Part shown: in pieces, positions 1 to 5,120 of the stretch
How the letters are laid out: each line of letters opens with the position of its first letter
Position numbering within the stretch: position 1 is the stretch's first letter
Assembly (NCBI GenBank): GCA_023666975.1
Contig: JAMPAW010000162.1
Span: forward strand, 1-7,281
From: Clostridium sp.
Lineage (GTDB): Bacteria; Bacillota_A; Clostridia; Lachnospirales; Lachnospiraceae
Direction of reading: 5' to 3'
DNA: 7,281 nucleotides
The notes under the pieces: model-generated
The model's database searches: none
Seen by the model: only the letters and a program-made list of their open reading frames with translations
What the model was told of the DNA's origin: nothing
Position numbers and translations under genes: made by a program

Positions 1-86
1 AATGGAAATCATTTTTATAATATGCGATTTTGAGAAGAAAATCAATAAAATCATGCGAAACAGGAACCTGACTACCCTCAAATTTA

Positions 87-101
87 TTCGACAGTGTCGA
101 A
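87..101. promoter_or_regulatory. Perfect palindrome of two inverted Spo0A-box-like heptamers
   Basis: TTCGACA-G-TGTCGAA is a perfect 7-bp inverted repeat around one base. Each arm equals the core Spo0A box (TGTCGAA, consensus TGNCGAA) of endospore-forming Firmicutes. It lies about 50 bp upstream of the -35 of the promoter at 152-180, a possible activator position. Known Spo0A sites are often direct rather than inverted repeats, so another dimeric regulator is equally possible. The symmetry is seen; the protein is inferred. Confidence 0.4.
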
Positions 102-151
102 CGAATTCAAATTATCTAATACGAAAAAATCTTCCGGTTATCAAAAAGCAT

Positions 152-180
152 TTGCATAATCCTCTCTTTCTGTGTATACT
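152..180 (+). promoter_or_regulatory. Sigma-A-type promoter ahead of the tandem repeats
   Basis: TTGCAT (152-157) and TATACT (175-180) are separated by exactly 17 bp, each one or two bases from consensus. Transcription would start near 187 and run into the hairpin and tandem repeats, ending at the stem-loop at 346-388. No ribosome binding site follows, which favours a noncoding product. Confidence 0.5.
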
Positions 181-235
181 ATAAGCAGTAGATGAGCTAT
201 ATGCTTATCATGTGGACTGACACAATCAATCCGAA

Positions 236-287
236 ATTCATTCCAGACTTCAGGCGCTGGACGGTTGGCTGGCAACGGAAAAACCAG
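236..287 (+). repeat. Tandem 52-nt repeat, copy 1
   Basis: This copy matches 290-341 at 45 of 52 positions with no gaps, at a period of 54 nt. It folds into TCCAG(242-246)/CTGGA(257-261) with a 10-nt loop, then GTTG(264-267)/CAAC(273-276) with a 5-nt loop. Confidence 0.9.
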
Positions 288-289
288 AG

Positions 290-341
290 ATTCATTCCGG
301 ACTTCGGGCGCCGGACGGTTGACGGACAACGGAAAAATCAG
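290..341 (+). repeat. Tandem 52-nt repeat, copy 2
   Basis: Second copy of the unit at 236-287. The first stem is TCCGG(296-300)/CCGGA(311-315), so an A-T pair of copy 1 has become G-C with both strands changed. The second stem, GTTG(318-321)/CAAC(327-330), is unchanged while its loop differs at three positions. This fits selection on, or origin from, a folded element. Confidence 0.9.
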
Positions 342-345
342 TCAC

Positions 346-388
346 GAAAAGGCGGGATTATCTGCTGCGACAGATAGACCGCCTTTTC
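346..388 (+). terminator. Long stem-loop, possible intrinsic terminator of the candidate RNA
   Basis: GAAAAGGCGG (346-355) pairs perfectly with CCGCCTTTTC (379-388). Inside, TATCTG (359-364) pairs with CAGATA (371-376) around a 6-nt loop. The descending strand ends in TTTTC and a T-rich stretch follows to about 403, which suits termination on the plus strand. The tail is not a clean T run, so a purely structural role is possible. Confidence 0.5.
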
Positions 389-405
389 AAATTTGCATTT
401 TTCAC

Positions 406-433
406 TTGCAAAATCAGAAACTTTGTATATAAT
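406..433 (+). promoter_or_regulatory. Strong sigma-A-type promoter
   Basis: TTGCAA (406-411), a 16-bp spacer and a perfect TATAAT (428-433) form a good promoter. Transcription would start near 440, just before the hairpin at 448-486. No plus-strand gene follows, so the product would be a short RNA or an antisense transcript towards the 3' end of the toxin operon. Confidence 0.5.
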
Positions 434-447
434 GATACTTAATAGAA

Positions 448-486
448 CCCACCACGCCTCTGGTTTACTATGCGCAACCCGGTGGG
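448..486. other. Compact bulged hairpin element of unknown role
   Basis: CCCACC (448-453) pairs with GGTGGG (481-486). Inside, GGTT (462-465) pairs with AACC (476-479) around a 10-nt loop, leaving an 8-nt bulge at 454-461. On the plus strand it begins about 8 nt after the expected start of the 406-433 promoter and is followed by a mildly T-rich stretch. On the minus strand it is followed by TTCTATT and could serve as a weak terminator for the toxin operon. I do not recognise it as a known riboswitch class. Confidence 0.4.
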
Positions 487-647
487 ACTTTCATTTTCAC
501 GAAGCAATACCATCATATTCTCTTATAATCATTTTTCCGTTATAGTGCTTGCCTCAGCAAAATAAAAGTCATTATACTCTTGTATAATACAAAATATAAT
601 TTGTTCCGATACTTTCTGTCTTTACATCCATTGTCCCTGAGAATGGT

Positions 648-1634
648 TTATCGAAATTTTTCCATAACGGACTCCGTCTGGATATTCTGTTCTTTGCTGC
701 GGCATTTCCACAATGCCATCGGATGTTCCTTGATCCTTTGCAGCTCAGCTCCATCAAATACAAATTCCGGATAGTAATTCCCATTCCCAAATGCATCCCA
801 AAAAATCCGTTCATCACTGGTTGGAGTTAAAACTCCAGAAAGATATTTTCTTATCTCATCCTGAACATCTGACAATTCAAATTTCTCCCCACGCCTGAGA
901 ACCGGATACAAATCTGTCGTAATGCTGCGTTTGGTCAGCCTTCCCACATTTTCCATGGCAAATTCCTTTGGTGGATGCTCAGCCCCGATTGCACTGTAAA
1001 ATACTACGCATCTTCTAAGCATGTCCAGTTCCGGTTTGCCAAACAGCTTATGCGTAATCATATTATGCACATCATATAAATCCCTGGCTGCCGTTCTTGA
1101 CAGCAATGCCACAATCTTTGCAGCATATATCTCAATGGGATCGACAGATAACACAGTAAGCTCATCTGCCATCCACGGGAGAGACACCTTCCTTCTAACC
1201 ACAGGAAGTACATGGCACCTTAGCATATAGTTGATTTCTATTTTCAGATTATCCTTCATCCCTCCTGCATTCTGATACTCATAAACAAAGGAATCCAACG
1301 CATGGTGGTTCTTTGATTTCGGACTCAGCCGGTATCCTCCTGCCTCCATATATTTGCCGATACGGTTGCCCAGCACCTTTCTTGCCTCAAGCATTTCCTC
1401 CCGTGATATGTTTTTTGAGAAATCCAAATCAATATCAACAGACAATCTCGGCAAATCCAGTATCGTGAGGTTAATAGCAGTACCACCCTTTAGTGCCAGA
1501 TATTCGGAAAGCATATCATCACCCTCAAAAAATTTCAATATATCTGCAAGCCTGCATACTTTTTCAAAGGTATCTCTTACAAATCCCAGCTCCTTTGCCT
1601 GTCTCCCCAGCTCCATTCTGTCAAATTGCATCAT
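648..1634 (-). CDS. AbiEii/AbiGii-type nucleotidyltransferase toxin
   Basis: Toxin of an AbiE-type (type IV) toxin-antitoxin or abortive-infection pair, 328 aa and cytoplasmic. The nucleotidyltransferase signature is clear: K49-GGTA (49-53), then D67-x-D69-x-D71 in a SVDIDLDF context for metal binding, a KIEI strand (131-134), and an AAKIVALL(171-178)-SR-(x)3-RDLYD block ending at D188 with conserved K173, R184 and D185. Members of this fold use nucleoside triphosphates; AbiEii binds GTP and related MenT toxins modify tRNA 3' ends, but the target here cannot be read from sequence. The start at 1634 has AGGAG 9 nt upstream; a second ATG follows at once. The frame overlaps the antitoxin stop by 14 nt, which implies translational coupling. 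All motifs are intact, so the toxin is probably active. Confidence 0.93.
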   Translation of the reverse strand: MMQFDRMELGRQAKELGFVRDTFEKVCRLADILKFFEGDDMLSEYLALKGGTAINLTILDLPRLSVDIDLDFSKNISREEMLEARKVLGNRIGKYMEAGGYRLSPKSKNHHALDSFVYEYQNAGGMKDNLKIEINYMLRCHVLPVVRRKVSLPWMADELTVLSVDPIEIYAAKIVALLSRTAARDLYDVHNMITHKLFGKPELDMLRRCVVFYSAIGAEHPPKEFAMENVGRLTKRSITTDLYPVLRRGEKFELSDVQDEIRKYLSGVLTPTSDERIFWDAFGNGNYYPEFVFDGAELQRIKEHPMALWKCRSKEQNIQTESVMEKFR

Positions 1635-2382
1635 AATTACCAGCTCCTTTGTCGATTAAATGCATGAAATCCGCCGGAACATATAAATTCCACTTTGGAT
1701 TCCATACATTTTGCCCGTTTTCTTTTATCAGATACCGTTTACTCTCAGCAGTATGTCTGGTCAAATGTTCAAAAAACGCATCAGTCAACCCAAGTTCATC
1801 CTGCATCTGTTCCAGAATATATCCGCATTTCTGATACAGGAATTTATTATCATACACAGACAATGTTTCCAGTATTTTTTCCTCCTTTATGCTTGGAACA
1901 AGCATGATGCAGCGTACCACTTCCTCCAGTCCTGCTATCTTATTGAAGTCTTTTATACTGTCAACAATAGTCTGCTCTATTCCGGTTACCTGCAGTTTTC
2001 CATTTGTTAAGACATCCGCATGTGCATTTCTCTCCATGCGGCGATACCATATTCCATCGTATTCAAAGTCCCTAAATCTGGAATCTGTTGCTACATAAAC
2101 TTCGTAAAACACCTGATTCGCATAACCAAATGCCTCAAACGCACTATGATGGGTTATGACTGCATCCGAAAACAACTGGCTCCCTATCTGATATCTTGAC
2201 AATACAGGCTGCTTCGTTTCCAGGCTAATTACTACGTATAAGTCTCTTTTTATTTTTTCAATATATCCTTTTTTTTGATAATCATAAAGAAGTGACTTTG
2301 CAGCCGCCTCAGAACCTGTCAGTTCCATTACTTTACTTTTATTAAAACATCCAAGTTCCAGCATTTTCTCATAATATTTCAC
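1621..2382 (-). CDS. AbiEi-type antitoxin and transcriptional autorepressor
   Basis: First gene of the AbiE pair, 253 aa. Residues 1 to about 55 form a winged-helix DNA-binding domain: helices around KSKVMELTG and AAAKSLLYDYQKKGYI, then a KIKRDLYVV wing. The next segment has the AbiEi-typical block AVITHHSAFEAFGY (74-87) and a later EQTIVDSI. In characterised AbiE systems this protein neutralises the toxin without stable binding, through its C-terminal domain, and represses the operon through inverted repeats; a fitting inverted repeat is present at 2413-2444. The start is GTG at 2382, chosen because AGGTG lies 7 nt upstream; the in-frame ATG six codons later lacks such a site. The gene ends inside the start of the toxin gene. 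Confidence 0.9.
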   Translation of the reverse strand: MKYYEKMLELGCFNKSKVMELTGSEAAAKSLLYDYQKKGYIEKIKRDLYVVISLETKQPVLSRYQIGSQLFSDAVITHHSAFEAFGYANQVFYEVYVATDSRFRDFEYDGIWYRRMERNAHADVLTNGKLQVTGIEQTIVDSIKDFNKIAGLEEVVRCIMLVPSIKEEKILETLSVYDNKFLYQKCGYILEQMQDELGLTDAFFEHLTRHTAESKRYLIKENGQNVWNPKWNLYVPADFMHLIDKGAGNYDAI

Positions 2383-2389
2383 TGTTATT

Positions 2390-2394
2390 CACCT
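2390..2394 (-). promoter_or_regulatory. Ribosome binding site fixing the GTG start of the antitoxin
   Basis: AGGTG on the minus strand lies 7 nt before the GTG at 2382-2380. It supports this start over the downstream ATG at 2364. Confidence 0.65.
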
Positions 2395-2405
2395 GCCTTG
2401 TACCA

Positions 2406-2434
2406 ATTTTATCACAAAAAGTTTCTTTTTTCAA
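2406..2434 (-). promoter_or_regulatory. Promoter of the AbiE operon
   Basis: On the minus strand TTGAAA (2434-2429) and TAAAAT (2411-2406) are 17 bp apart. The -10 is preceded by TGA (2414-2412), giving an extended -10 (TGnTAnnnT). Transcription would start near 2399, leaving a leader of roughly 17 nt. The operator repeat overlaps both promoter elements or lies between them. Confidence 0.75.
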
Positions 2435-2444
2435 ACTTTTTGTG
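2413..2444. promoter_or_regulatory. Perfect 12-bp inverted repeat, likely AbiEi operator
   Basis: CACAAAAAGTTT (2413-2424) and AAACTTTTTGTG (2433-2444) are exact reverse complements separated by 8 bp. The proximal arm fills the spacer between -35 and -10; the distal arm overlaps the -35. A bound dimer would block RNA polymerase. This agrees with the known negative autoregulation of AbiE operons by the antitoxin at inverted repeats. The repeat is seen; the binding protein is inferred from the adjacent winged-helix antitoxin gene. Confidence 0.75.
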
Positions 2445-2477
2445 TATTTTCATCATTAGGCTCTTGCCCTAACAATA

Positions 2478-2513
2478 AACAGCCCCATGTGCTGTAAGAC
2501 ACATGAGGCTGTT
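2478..2513 (-). terminator. Intrinsic terminator of the flavodoxin operon
   Basis: AACAGCCCCATGTG (2478-2491) pairs with CACATGAGGCTGTT (2500-2513) around an 8-nt loop. As minus-strand RNA the one odd position (2485/2506) is a G-U pair, so all 14 pairs form. As plus-strand RNA it would be a C-A mismatch, which points to function on the minus strand. A U-rich TATTGTT follows. It lies 23 nt past the stop of the last flavodoxin gene and separates that operon from the AbiE promoter. Confidence 0.8.
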
Positions 2514-2536
2514 CGTTTTCTCCGTCAATTATTCTT

Positions 2537-3127
2537 TTATTTTACCTGTTTTTTCGCCCATTTTTCCACACTCTTATAGGACATATCTGTCAAATCCTTG
2601 CCTTTTGCCACTTTCGCACCTTTGGCAGCCGCTTTTATTCCTTTCATGCTGCCAGAGATTCCGCTTCCCCCACTGGTGCAGAATGGCACAATCTTTTTTC
2701 CTTTCAGATTATAAGACTCTAAAAATGTGCGGATAATCATCGGCTCTTTATTCCACCATATGGGGAAACCCAGAAAAATAACATCATATTGACGGATATT
2801 CTTTACCTTCCCCTTGATTTCCGGCCGCACCTTTCCATCCTTCTGCTCTACATTTGCCCTGCAGTTATCATTGTTGTAATTCAAATCTGCCGATGTATAT
2901 GGATCAGCCGCTTTGATCTGATAGAGTTTTCCGCCGGTTGCTTTTTTTATCTTCTTTGCTGCACTCTTTGTTGTTCCTGTTCCTGAGAAATATACGACTA
3001 ACACTTTCTTTGATGCTTTTTTCTGTTTGCTGGCTGCATTTGCATTCACTGCTGGAAATGCCAGCCCTGCAATCAAAGCAAATACAAGCAGCAAATTCAT
3101 CCAAAATACTTTTTTCTTATTCTTCAT
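2537..3127 (-). CDS. Secreted minimal flavodoxin-like protein
   Basis: 196 aa, last gene of a three-gene flavodoxin operon. Residues 1-31 form a Sec signal peptide: KNKKK, a hydrophobic core (10-27), and a predicted cut after NANA. The rest is a flavodoxin-4-type domain: strand KVLVVYF (41-47), an FMN-phosphate loop S48-G-T-G-T-T, an ADLNY segment (80-84), a flavin-side loop GFPIWW (120-125), and PFCTSGGSGI (148-157). It should bind FMN and act outside the membrane as a one- or two-electron carrier or FMN-dependent oxidoreductase; the partner is unknown. No lipobox, sorting signal or anchor is visible, so it is probably released. The mature protein is strongly lysine-rich, which may hold it to the anionic cell wall. 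AGGAGG lies 8 nt before the ATG. Confidence 0.88.
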   Translation of the reverse strand: MKNKKKVFWMNLLLVFALIAGLAFPAVNANAASKQKKASKKVLVVYFSGTGTTKSAAKKIKKATGGKLYQIKAADPYTSADLNYNNDNCRANVEQKDGKVRPEIKGKVKNIRQYDVIFLGFPIWWNKEPMIIRTFLESYNLKGKKIVPFCTSGGSGISGSMKGIKAAAKGAKVAKGKDLTDMSYKSVEKWAKKQVK

Positions 3128-3187
3128 GATTTTTTCCTCCTGATTTTCAAAATTATTTTTACATTACCGTTTCGCTATTATCACTGA

Positions 3188-4141
3188 CTATTCCAGCTCA
3201 AGCCCGGCTAGCCAGCTTACTACGTCTGACTGTGGCGAACTGCCGGAAAACCGTCTCCCTGGAAGCCAGGTTGCCTGACTGGTATCAGCCGCCTGTAAAT
3301 TTGTGGCACTTGTCCCTATCCCGCTGCCGCCTGATGTGCAAAATGGAACTACTATTTTCCCGGACAAATCATAATTCTCAATAAACGTGTACATAATTTT
3401 CGGCGCCTGCCCCCACCAGATTGGAAAGCCCAGGTACACGACCTCATAATCATTAAGACTTGGCAGACTGCCGGCAATTCCCGGTCTTGCTGTCGCATCA
3501 TTTTGTTCTTTTGAGGTGCGGCTGTCGGCATCACTATAATTCAAATCTGCTGTCGTATACGGCACAGATGGTTCTATCCGGTAAATATCTGCCCCCGCGC
3601 TTTCTGCCACATACTCTGCAATCGTTTTGGTGTTATCCGTGCAGGAAAAGTATACAACAATGCTTCTCTTTTCAGATGGATTCTGTGTTTCCGGTGCCTC
3701 TGTCGTATCCTCTTTTTTATTAGAAGAAGGGTTTGCCACTTTAATTTTAACCCATGTTTTCTTCTTTACCGTGCCACTGCTCTTTCCTGTTTTCTTTGCC
3801 CTGACGGTAACTGTTATTTTGGCAGTTCCCTCTTTTTTAGCTGTAACGCTGCCGTTTTTGTTTACTGCTGCCACTTTTTTGTTGCTTGTGCTAAACGTTA
3901 TGGTTTTTTTACCTTTTTTCGGAGATACGCTGACCTTGATTTTCTTTTTATCGCCTCTTTCCATTTTGTAAGTCTTTTTCGTCACTTTTTGATTTCCTAT
4001 CTTTAACGAAACCGACTTTACCGCTGCTGTGCTTTTGCTCTTTGCCATTGCCTCTATCGGACTTCCGATACTCCCTAACGAAAGTATAAGGGCAAATGCC
4101 AGCAGCCATGCCAAATACTTATGTAACCCTTTGTTCTTCAT
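3188..4141 (-). CDS. Secreted BIG2-flavodoxin fusion protein
   Basis: 317 aa, middle gene of the flavodoxin operon. Residues 1-33 are a signal peptide with a likely cut after AMA. Residues about 41-135 form a bacterial Ig-like group 2 domain (TFSTSNKKVAAVNKNGSVTA, then KEGTAKITVTV), followed by a linker (136-158) rich in N, E, T and P, and a flavodoxin-4-type domain (159-317) with GFPIWW (238-243) and PFCTSGGSGI (266-275). BIG2 domains often mediate surface or wall contact, so it may position the redox domain. Its phosphate loop reads S166-C-T-D-N-T, with Asp where Gly is usual, which may weaken FMN binding. A longer frame begins with TTG at 4165, but AGGAG lies 7 nt before the ATG at 4141, so I use that start. 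The gap to the upstream gene's stop is 28 nt. Confidence 0.88.
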   Translation of the reverse strand: MKNKGLHKYLAWLLAFALILSLGSIGSPIEAMAKSKSTAAVKSVSLKIGNQKVTKKTYKMERGDKKKIKVSVSPKKGKKTITFSTSNKKVAAVNKNGSVTAKKEGTAKITVTVRAKKTGKSSGTVKKKTWVKIKVANPSSNKKEDTTEAPETQNPSEKRSIVVYFSCTDNTKTIAEYVAESAGADIYRIEPSVPYTTADLNYSDADSRTSKEQNDATARPGIAGSLPSLNDYEVVYLGFPIWWGQAPKIMYTFIENYDLSGKIVVPFCTSGGSGIGTSATNLQAADTSQATWLPGRRFSGSSPQSDVVSWLAGLELE

Positions 4142-4148
4142 ATCCGCT

Positions 4149-4153
4149 CTCCT
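4149..4153 (-). promoter_or_regulatory. Ribosome binding site fixing the start of the BIG2-flavodoxin gene
   Basis: AGGAG, 7 nt before ATG 4141. It lies inside the longer TTG-initiated frame and so argues against that start. Confidence 0.8.
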
Positions 4154-4169
4154 TTCCTCATCCAACTCT

Positions 4170-4865
4170 TTATTGCATCACACCATTACTCCTAAGCCAC
4201 TGGTCAATATCCCCGTCTGCATCATCTAACGAGGAATCACGGATCGCAAGACCATCTGCCACCTTTGCATCCTTTTCCTCATTCCCGATCTTTTTATCCG
4301 TTCCGGAAAGACCGCTGCCTCCATGTGTGCAGAATGGCAGAACCATTTTTCCCGATAAATCATACTCATCTAAGAAAGAATAAACCGCCATCGGCATATC
4401 GCCCCACCAAATCGGAAAACCAAGAATCACGGTCTGATACTGCGACATGTCTGTTACCTTTTCACTCAGTTCCGGTCTTGCCTTATCATTTTGTTCTGCT
4501 TTCGCCTCATCTAACACTGTATTATAATCATCTGAATATACATTGACCGTTTTGATTTCAAAAATATCGGCTCCCGTTTTGCTCTGGATTTCTTCAGCAA
4601 TCTTCTTCGTATTACCAGAGTGGGAAAAATAAGCGACTAATATTTTTCCATTTTCTGCGGAATCTTCCGTGTTCGGTTCCTCTTGACTGCCAGAGGTATC
4701 TTCACTCACGTTTTCATCTTCTGAATTTTCCTCCGGCTGTTCGCTAATCTGATTATCGGTGTTGCTTTCTGTTCCGCTATTACTGCCCGTACAGCCAACC
4801 ATAGCTGCCGCCAGAATAAATACCATAAATAACGCCAGGATTGTTTTCACATTACGTTTAACCAT
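4170..4865 (-). CDS. Flavodoxin-like lipoprotein
   Basis: 231 aa, first gene of the flavodoxin operon. The N-terminus is a lipoprotein signal: MVKRNVK, a hydrophobic run, then M-V-G-C25, with Cys25 as the expected lipidated residue. Residues 26-72 are an acidic, Ser/Thr/Asn/Glu-rich flexible linker. The flavodoxin domain (73-231) has a canonical FMN-phosphate loop S81-H-S-G-N-T86, GFPIWWG (149-155) and PFCTHGGSGL (177-186). It would be tethered to the outer face of the membrane, where it could take electrons from a membrane donor and pass them to the two secreted paralogues. That relay is inference. The frame opens further upstream (GTG at 4922), but AGGAG lies 7 nt before the ATG at 4865 and only that start puts a signal peptide at the very N-terminus. 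Confidence 0.9.
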   Translation of the reverse strand: MVKRNVKTILALFMVFILAAAMVGCTGSNSGTESNTDNQISEQPEENSEDENVSEDTSGSQEEPNTEDSAENGKILVAYFSHSGNTKKIAEEIQSKTGADIFEIKTVNVYSDDYNTVLDEAKAEQNDKARPELSEKVTDMSQYQTVILGFPIWWGDMPMAVYSFLDEYDLSGKMVLPFCTHGGSGLSGTDKKIGNEEKDAKVADGLAIRDSSLDDADGDIDQWLRSNGVMQ

Positions 4866-4872
4866 TGTTCTG

Positions 4873-4877
4873 CTCCT
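4873..4877 (-). promoter_or_regulatory. Ribosome binding site fixing the start of the flavodoxin lipoprotein
   Basis: AGGAG, 7 nt before ATG 4865. It supports a 231-residue product over the 250-residue frame opened by GTG at 4922, which would precede the signal peptide with 19 polar residues and lies upstream of the inferred transcription start. Confidence 0.8.
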
Positions 4878-4908
4878 TTCGATTTCCATATTTTCCAACT
4901 GTGATTTC

Positions 4909-4937
4909 ATTATAAATGCCACAAAAACAAATGTCTA
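4909..4937 (-). promoter_or_regulatory. Promoter of the three-gene flavodoxin operon
   Basis: On the minus strand TAGACA (4937-4932, five of six consensus bases) and a perfect TATAAT (4914-4909) are exactly 17 bp apart. The start would fall near 4902, giving a leader of about 37 nt. Just upstream are a short dyad, CATGC(4960-4964)/GCATG(4972-4976), and a wider CCTATTTT(4941-4948)/AAAATAGG(4990-4997) pair, possible regulator sites of low certainty. Confidence 0.75.
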
Positions 4938-4985
4938 ATACCTATTTTAACTGTCGATTCATGCTTTTCGGGCATGTGCTGTTTT

Positions 4986-5022
4986 AAAAAAAATAGGGCA
5001 TCCCCCAAAAGAGATGTCCTAT
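4986..5022 (-). terminator. Intrinsic terminator of the small membrane protein gene
   Basis: Read on the minus strand, ATAGGACATC (5022-5013) pairs with GATGCCCTAT (5002-4993) with one A-C mismatch, and two further pairs can close inside. The stem is followed at once by seven Ts (4992-4986). It lies about 100 nt past the stop at 5121 and just upstream of the flavodoxin promoter, insulating the two units. Confidence 0.75.
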
Positions 5023-5120
5023 AATAAGTATATAAACCACACCATCATTGCCGTATTCATATGAAACGTACAAAGCCCATAGAAAAGGCTGACTGCGGAA
5101 ATGCAGGCTCAAAGCGTTTT

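Larger units (their letters stand above)
187..395 (+). ncRNA. Candidate structured small RNA, about 200 nt
   Basis: Between a 17-bp-spaced promoter and a terminator-like hairpin lie consecutive predicted stems. A 7-bp hairpin with one G-U pair occupies 191-209, two tandem copies of a two-hairpin module occupy 236-341, and a 10+6 bp hairpin occupies 346-388. The module is supported by a compensatory change between copies (A245-T258 against G299-C312), with the other changes in loops or outside stems. An open frame from the ATG at 192 crosses the repeats, but it has no Shine-Dalgarno and most changes between its repeat units alter the amino acid. An interspersed intergenic repeat that happens to be transcribed is the main alternative. 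Confidence 0.35.
1..647. other. Gene-poor intergenic region with RNA-like structure
   Basis: I see no convincing protein gene here. The open frames are short, lack ribosome binding sites, and two of them simply read through a tandem repeat. The stretch holds a perfect palindrome (87-101), a plus-strand promoter (152-180), a small hairpin (191-209), tandem 52-nt repeats (236-341), a long hairpin (346-388), a second plus-strand promoter (406-433) and another hairpin element (448-486). From 487 to 647 I see only a 13-bp palindrome, TTGTATAATACAA (580-592), and an isolated minus-strand TATAAT (576-571) with a poor -35. No classic terminator lies directly behind the toxin gene ending at 648. Confidence 0.6.

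Noticed and set aside
236..341. Possible CRISPR array
   Set aside because: There are only two diverged copies separated by 2 nt, with no spacers of normal size and no cas genes.
192..377. Plus-strand open frame of 61 codons across the tandem repeats
   Set aside because: It has no ribosome binding site, its repeated peptide comes from the DNA repeat, and most differences between copies change the amino acid while keeping the hairpins.
3627..3971. Plus-strand hydrophobic open frame of 114 codons opposite the BIG2 region
   Set aside because: It is a shadow: lysine-rich codons (AAA/AAG) on the minus strand read as Phe/Leu on the plus strand. It has no independent start signals.
4142..4165. Upstream TTG start extending the BIG2-flavodoxin protein by eight residues
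   Set aside because: The extension (DEERRAD) contains the ribosome binding site of the ATG at 4141 and would put acidic residues before the signal peptide.
4866..4922. Upstream GTG start extending the flavodoxin lipoprotein by 19 residues
   Set aside because: It would bury the lipoprotein signal, lies upstream of the inferred transcription start, and lacks a Shine-Dalgarno; ATG 4865 has AGGAG at 7 nt.
5074..5109. Short AGCC/GGCT and CTGC/GCAG pairings after the membrane protein gene
   Set aside because: The stems are only 4 bp, and the T-tailed hairpin at 4986-5022 is a far better terminator.
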